Origin: Otis tarda
Lineage: Eukaryota > Chordata > Aves > Otidiformes > Otididae
Direction of reading: 5' to 3'
NCBI GenBank assembly: GCA_026413225.1
Contig: CM048553.1
Span: 131,072,190 to 131,136,189 of the forward strand
DNA length: 64,000 bases
The notes below the pieces were generated by a model. It was not told where the DNA came from. It made no database searches and saw nothing but the letters and a program-made list of their open reading frames with translations. Of the stretch, positions 59,776 to 64,000 are shown one piece after another. The position numbers and the translations under genes are program-made. The number at the start of each line of letters is the position of its first letter. Position 1 is the first letter of the stretch.

Positions 59776-62700
59776 ATATGGTAAAAAGTCACTAAATATT
59801 TCTACTACATAGTTTTCAAAAGTATAAAGCATGACATTTTACCCATTTTCATCTGAACTTAGACCAGTAGTCACTTCTGAAACATCACTGTCAGCATTTC
59901 CAGACACTGCATGTCAACTCTGCCTGAAGCAAAGATTGCTTAGAAGACTGGTCAGAACAGGACAATGTTCTGATGTTTTCTGCATTTAATAGGTTAGGTA
60001 GCTGCACAGAGTCAGTAGACTCCTACCTGGTTAAAATGTCTATATTCCCTTTCTTCTACCCCTTAAAGTGATTTTCTCAAGGATTACACAAAATGTTATA
60101 AGATCTAGTACTGTAGATTTGCCATATCTACTACATGACATTTCTCCATGAATTATTTCAGCTTCAAATTTGATTCTTTCAAAATATTGCTTATTAACAT
60201 TGTTGACTTTGATTGAGTAGCTGCAGTCTCTAGCTCAAGGATTCTTTTTACTGACACATTTTTAATTTTGTGAATCAAATTTGTGAATTCTGATATGGCT
60301 GAAGTGCTAGAAGAAGTACTCAAGATAGATAGGCCAAAGACCTTTGAAAATGAGAACTAGATTATGAATTGAAGCTGATATTTAATGGGCCACTTGTATA
60401 ATAAGTAAAGGACAGATGTCTCTTGTCCTGCTTCTTTTAGCTTTGAAGAAACAGAATCAGCCAAACGATTTTCCAGCCAATTAACACTGCCTTATAATTG
60501 ACTGTATCTCTCTATTGCGTACTTCGTGTAGGATGGATAGTTACATACATTTGATCTGATGTGCCACAGTTGTTCCAGTGGCCTTGATGATAATGTCGAC
60601 TTGCACAATGACATTTGTTGATGGTTGATACAACGCTTCAAATGTAAAGCTATATTTGACTACAGTTCTAAATTTTAAGTAATAGCATTTACATTCATAG
60701 ACTGAGAGGAACAGCACATTAATATTTTTTTTATTAACTTCTTTATGATCATTCTTTTTTTCTCTGTTCCCTTGAGTAATGCCTGCTCAGACCTATGTCT
60801 ATTGAGTCTCTTCACCCTGCAGGCAACTGTCACAGGGAAGACAGAAATTTAACAGTTACATGCTAAATGACTGGATATATTCTTTTCAGGAAAAAAAAAA
60901 ATAAAGAATCTCTTCCAGAAGGCAAATTGTGGTGTGAATAATAACAAGATGACATGTTATTCCCCTTCCTCATGATTTTTGGAATTCAGGGAAAAATTTT
61001 AGAAGGGTATAGCCTAGTGGTTTAAATCTTTTAATCTGAAAATTCTTTTATATAATGAATTACTAAATACAAATTTCATGTTAATGTGCACATTGTAGCT
61101 TCTGTATATAGGTTGACTATTTAGAGCCCTAAATATTTCATGATTAAAAAAAAAACCCTGAATGTATAACTGCTATAAAAAATACTGAAGTACTTAAAGG
61201 AGCTGTACTATAAAAGACAAATCTATCTAAAAGCTATTCAAAGGACTAAAAAGTATTCGTTGGTAAAATATGCTAAAAGTTCAGACTTATTGACACAGTC
61301 GATCTTCTAAATTCCTCACTTCATTGCTTAATAAAATGTAGGATGCAAGCTATCTAACATATCTGACATGACTGATTATCTATAGAAAATACTTCTTGGA
61401 ACATTACTACAACGAAGCTTTCAGATACTTTGCTAATTTCTAAATAAGGCATAGCTCTATACATATATTTATTTTTAAAAAATGCAATTCTTAGTCTCCT
61501 GCTGCTGAGAAGCTATGAATGTCAAGTACTACAATTACAACTTATTTTGAATCTTCACAGCGTAACAGAAAACAGTGGGAGACTTGCAGCAGGTAAATAT
61601 TTTGATGTTTTAAAAAAAACGTCGTGGTACTTCATTCTACTCTTATAGCTGACAAATCCTCGGCTAGACTAGTTATGTAGGTAACAGAGTGCTCCTTTAC
61701 TTTTTTGTATGCCATTTAGGGTCTTAATTAGAGAATAATAAAACATTAAAATAACCAAAGACTTTTAAGCATCCTTAGCAAAGGTTTTGATATTTTTGGA
61801 CATCTGAACCACATAAACTCTACTAAGATATAGAACAGAAAAACAGAGCTTTATCAAATTCTTTGCCTTTCAAAGACTGAAAATTATACTGTGAATGAAT
61901 TGTCTTGTATGAAATGCATATGTATTTCAAAATACATGATAAGGTCTCTTTAGTCTCATCCTCATCATTTATAAATACCAAAGAAAATGTTCTATAGCAT
62001 TACTATGGGACAGCCTGTCTCTTTCTGTCTACTTTGAACTTTGAGCCGTATTTAAATAACAAATTTGAACTTGCTTGACATGTAATTCTGGCTTGAACAG
62101 GATATAATATTTTAAACACATTTTCCAAAAGTCTTTGTTACATACAATCACAGCTCAAATATCATGCTTGAAAAGAGTTTTGCAAACTTTGACATTGTCA
62201 TCTGACCAGCCAAACCATGTTTGAAATTGTTATCACTACTGCATTTGTAAGTGAGCTCAAAGCTCAGTGTAGACAACCTGACAGGCAGCTTCTTCGAAGT
62301 ATTGTGTCTTAGTAACCTTAAACATGGCTTTTCCTTTTGAACACTTTAGTAGTCGAGATAAAGTGGAAGCGTTTTGGCATCTCCACAGTCTTTGATCCAG
62401 TCTTTGGGAAAAGTAGTGCTGAAATGCCCCTAGTTCTGAATTATATAAACCATGCTACGATGACAGCTATCTGTCCTTTCCCCCAACCCCCCTTCCACAG
62501 TCACTAAAAGGCCTTCATTTAAACTGCAAATTTCATAAGGAAAAGAAAAAAAAATAGTCTAAGTGTTTTTAAAAGTCCTAAAATGTCATAAAGGCTACCA
62601 CAGAAATAAAATAATAAATAATATTGTCTTAGACTTCCTACCATTGCTGCAGCTCACTCATACTCCTTGTAAACATGCTACATCTGTTTCAGCAAATTCT

Positions 62701-64000
62701 ATGAAATTGTCCTGAAAATGCTTCATTATTTCCATTAAGAATTCAGAGTCTCCATTAACATTATGAAAATAATATTAACTTAAAAATCTTTCTCTCTATC
62801 TTGGTTCTTGGAAAGTATGAAGGACTACTGTGTTTTCACTTTATGGATATCGCTTGCCTCTTAGTTTGCCTGTTGTCTACCTGATTTCAGGAAGTTAAGG
62901 ATGTTCAAAGGAGAAGAGGAAGACCTGGGAGTAGTAAAGTGTTACTGAAAGGAATAAGTAGGAAAATTGTGAGGAAGCTACTAAGGCTATGACTTCAGCT
63001 AGTATAGCCATGTCTGTTATTCTCAAACAAAGTACCAGGATAAAAAGATGGTTGTCAGAACTTGGGCCTAGAAGAAGTTTGGCATTTTTAGTGGATGACA
63101 CCAAGTCCATGAGAGATTACAAGGGCTTGAAGGATACATACTGCTAAGTTATAAGTAAAATAGCTTTTTTCTTCAGTCAGTGATAGGCTAAGATATCAGG
63201 ATTAGGATGTCAAGATCATCTGAAAGCTTACAGAGAAAACAGCCTTAAAATTAGCAATTGAAATTTGTTCTCTTGATTGAAAAACAGGTGACTATAACCT
63301 AAAGATCTGTTGTGAGTGAGGGAAGCCTGAGTTTCTTCCCAGAATAAGATTTAGCAGGTCACATCTTTCACCTCAGTGAGACCTTGAAAAGAGATTAAAA
63401 GGAATCCAAGATGCAAATCACTTGGTAACTCTGACAAAAGTTTTTAATGCAGCCTTGCCATAGAAATTGACAGGGTCTATTGAGAGGATGAATTCACACC
63501 ATATTTCAGAAATCCAGCATATCAGAAACTAAGACAGAAAAAGTTAGGTTCTTCCTTCACATTTTCTCTGCTACAGCATGATTCTTGAAAGTTATTGCAT
63601 TTTCATATTCAGTTTATCTCAAAACTTCTTTCTCCAGTCACCTCAATATGCATTTTTTGTCACATAAATTATTTTCTGACAGTGGCAAATAGGGAAAAAA
63701 GACAATATCCCACCTACTTCTTGTTAGTCAGTGCAGGGTATGGTGAGTACAGTGGCAAACAGAGCTCCAACCAGTGAACTTCTCCCTCTGCTTTACCATA
63801 TGAGGAAAAGCAGGAAGAGAAATCTAGAAATCTATCACCAATAACACCACTAACATCACTGCTGGAGCATTCACTGCTGCTGCCACGAGTGCCATGAAGC
63901 TATTACCCCCTGACTCCTATACCATGACCATTTCCTAAACTGTTGCTCTGTGTTGTCCTCACCACAGGATTTGGGATGTCTGAGGTCAACAGGTGCACTT
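59776..64000. other. AT-rich intergenic sequence
   Basis: About 4.2 kb in which I recognise no gene or transposon. A donor-like ATG|GTGAGT near 63740 follows an acceptor-like TTCTGACAG near 63683. The 57-58 bases between are open in one frame, too short to mean much. Another AG...GT pair encloses about 32 bases near 61561-61592. Confidence 0.6.

Overview
This window looks like gene-poor nuclear DNA from a vertebrate, most likely a bird. I found no intact cellular gene. The evidence is (i) six copies of CR1-type LINE sequence, several keeping the CR1 3' end and its ATTCTATG-type terminal repeats; (ii) three LTR retroelement insertions, each flanked by a 5-bp target-site duplication (TSD), which fits ERVL-like elements and their relatives; (iii) an AT-rich, CpG-poor background full of short A/T tracts; and (iv) no long open reading frame that resembles a known cellular protein. 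A crocodilian or turtle cannot be excluded from the CR1 copies alone.

Layout. 1-6065 is unique AT-rich sequence with one degenerate tandem repeat of about 80 bp period. 6066-7966 holds two plus-strand CR1 pieces that overlap in CR1 content and are split by about 600 bp. 7967-32682 is mostly unique, with microsatellites, a possible old LTR piece (20938-21205), weak splice-bounded open segments near 15.6-16.0 kb and a possible ancient interspersed repeat near 31.5 kb. 32683-33957 is an old plus-strand CR1. 39458-40069 is a minus-strand solo LTR. 41118-42565 is a long minus-strand CR1. 44417-45493 is a plus-strand solo LTR. 46488-46728 and 50731-51004 are short minus-strand CR1 tails. 57765-59770 is the most unusual object here, and 59776-64000 is unique sequence.

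The highlight is 57765-59770. A complete 1138-bp LTR on the plus strand is followed, after 5 bp, by an 863-bp inverted copy of its 5' portion. The two arms differ by only three transitions and two single-base homopolymer indels. The whole structure carries the LTR's U3 terminus at both outer ends (TGTCGTGG and CCACGACA) and is flanked by one direct 5-bp duplication, CCAGT. It therefore looks like a palindromic, U3-to-U3 retroelement DNA that was integrated as a unit, not two independent LTR insertions. The inner turning point coincides with a perfect 9-bp-stem hairpin in the LTR. The inverted arm has lost its poly(A) signal, so a transcript starting in it would read into the complement of the complete LTR and could fold into a long double-stranded RNA.

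There is no operon or pathway here. The only coding content I can name is broken CR1 reverse transcriptase. The many other open frames fit chance, or are frames within GC-rich LTR sequence.
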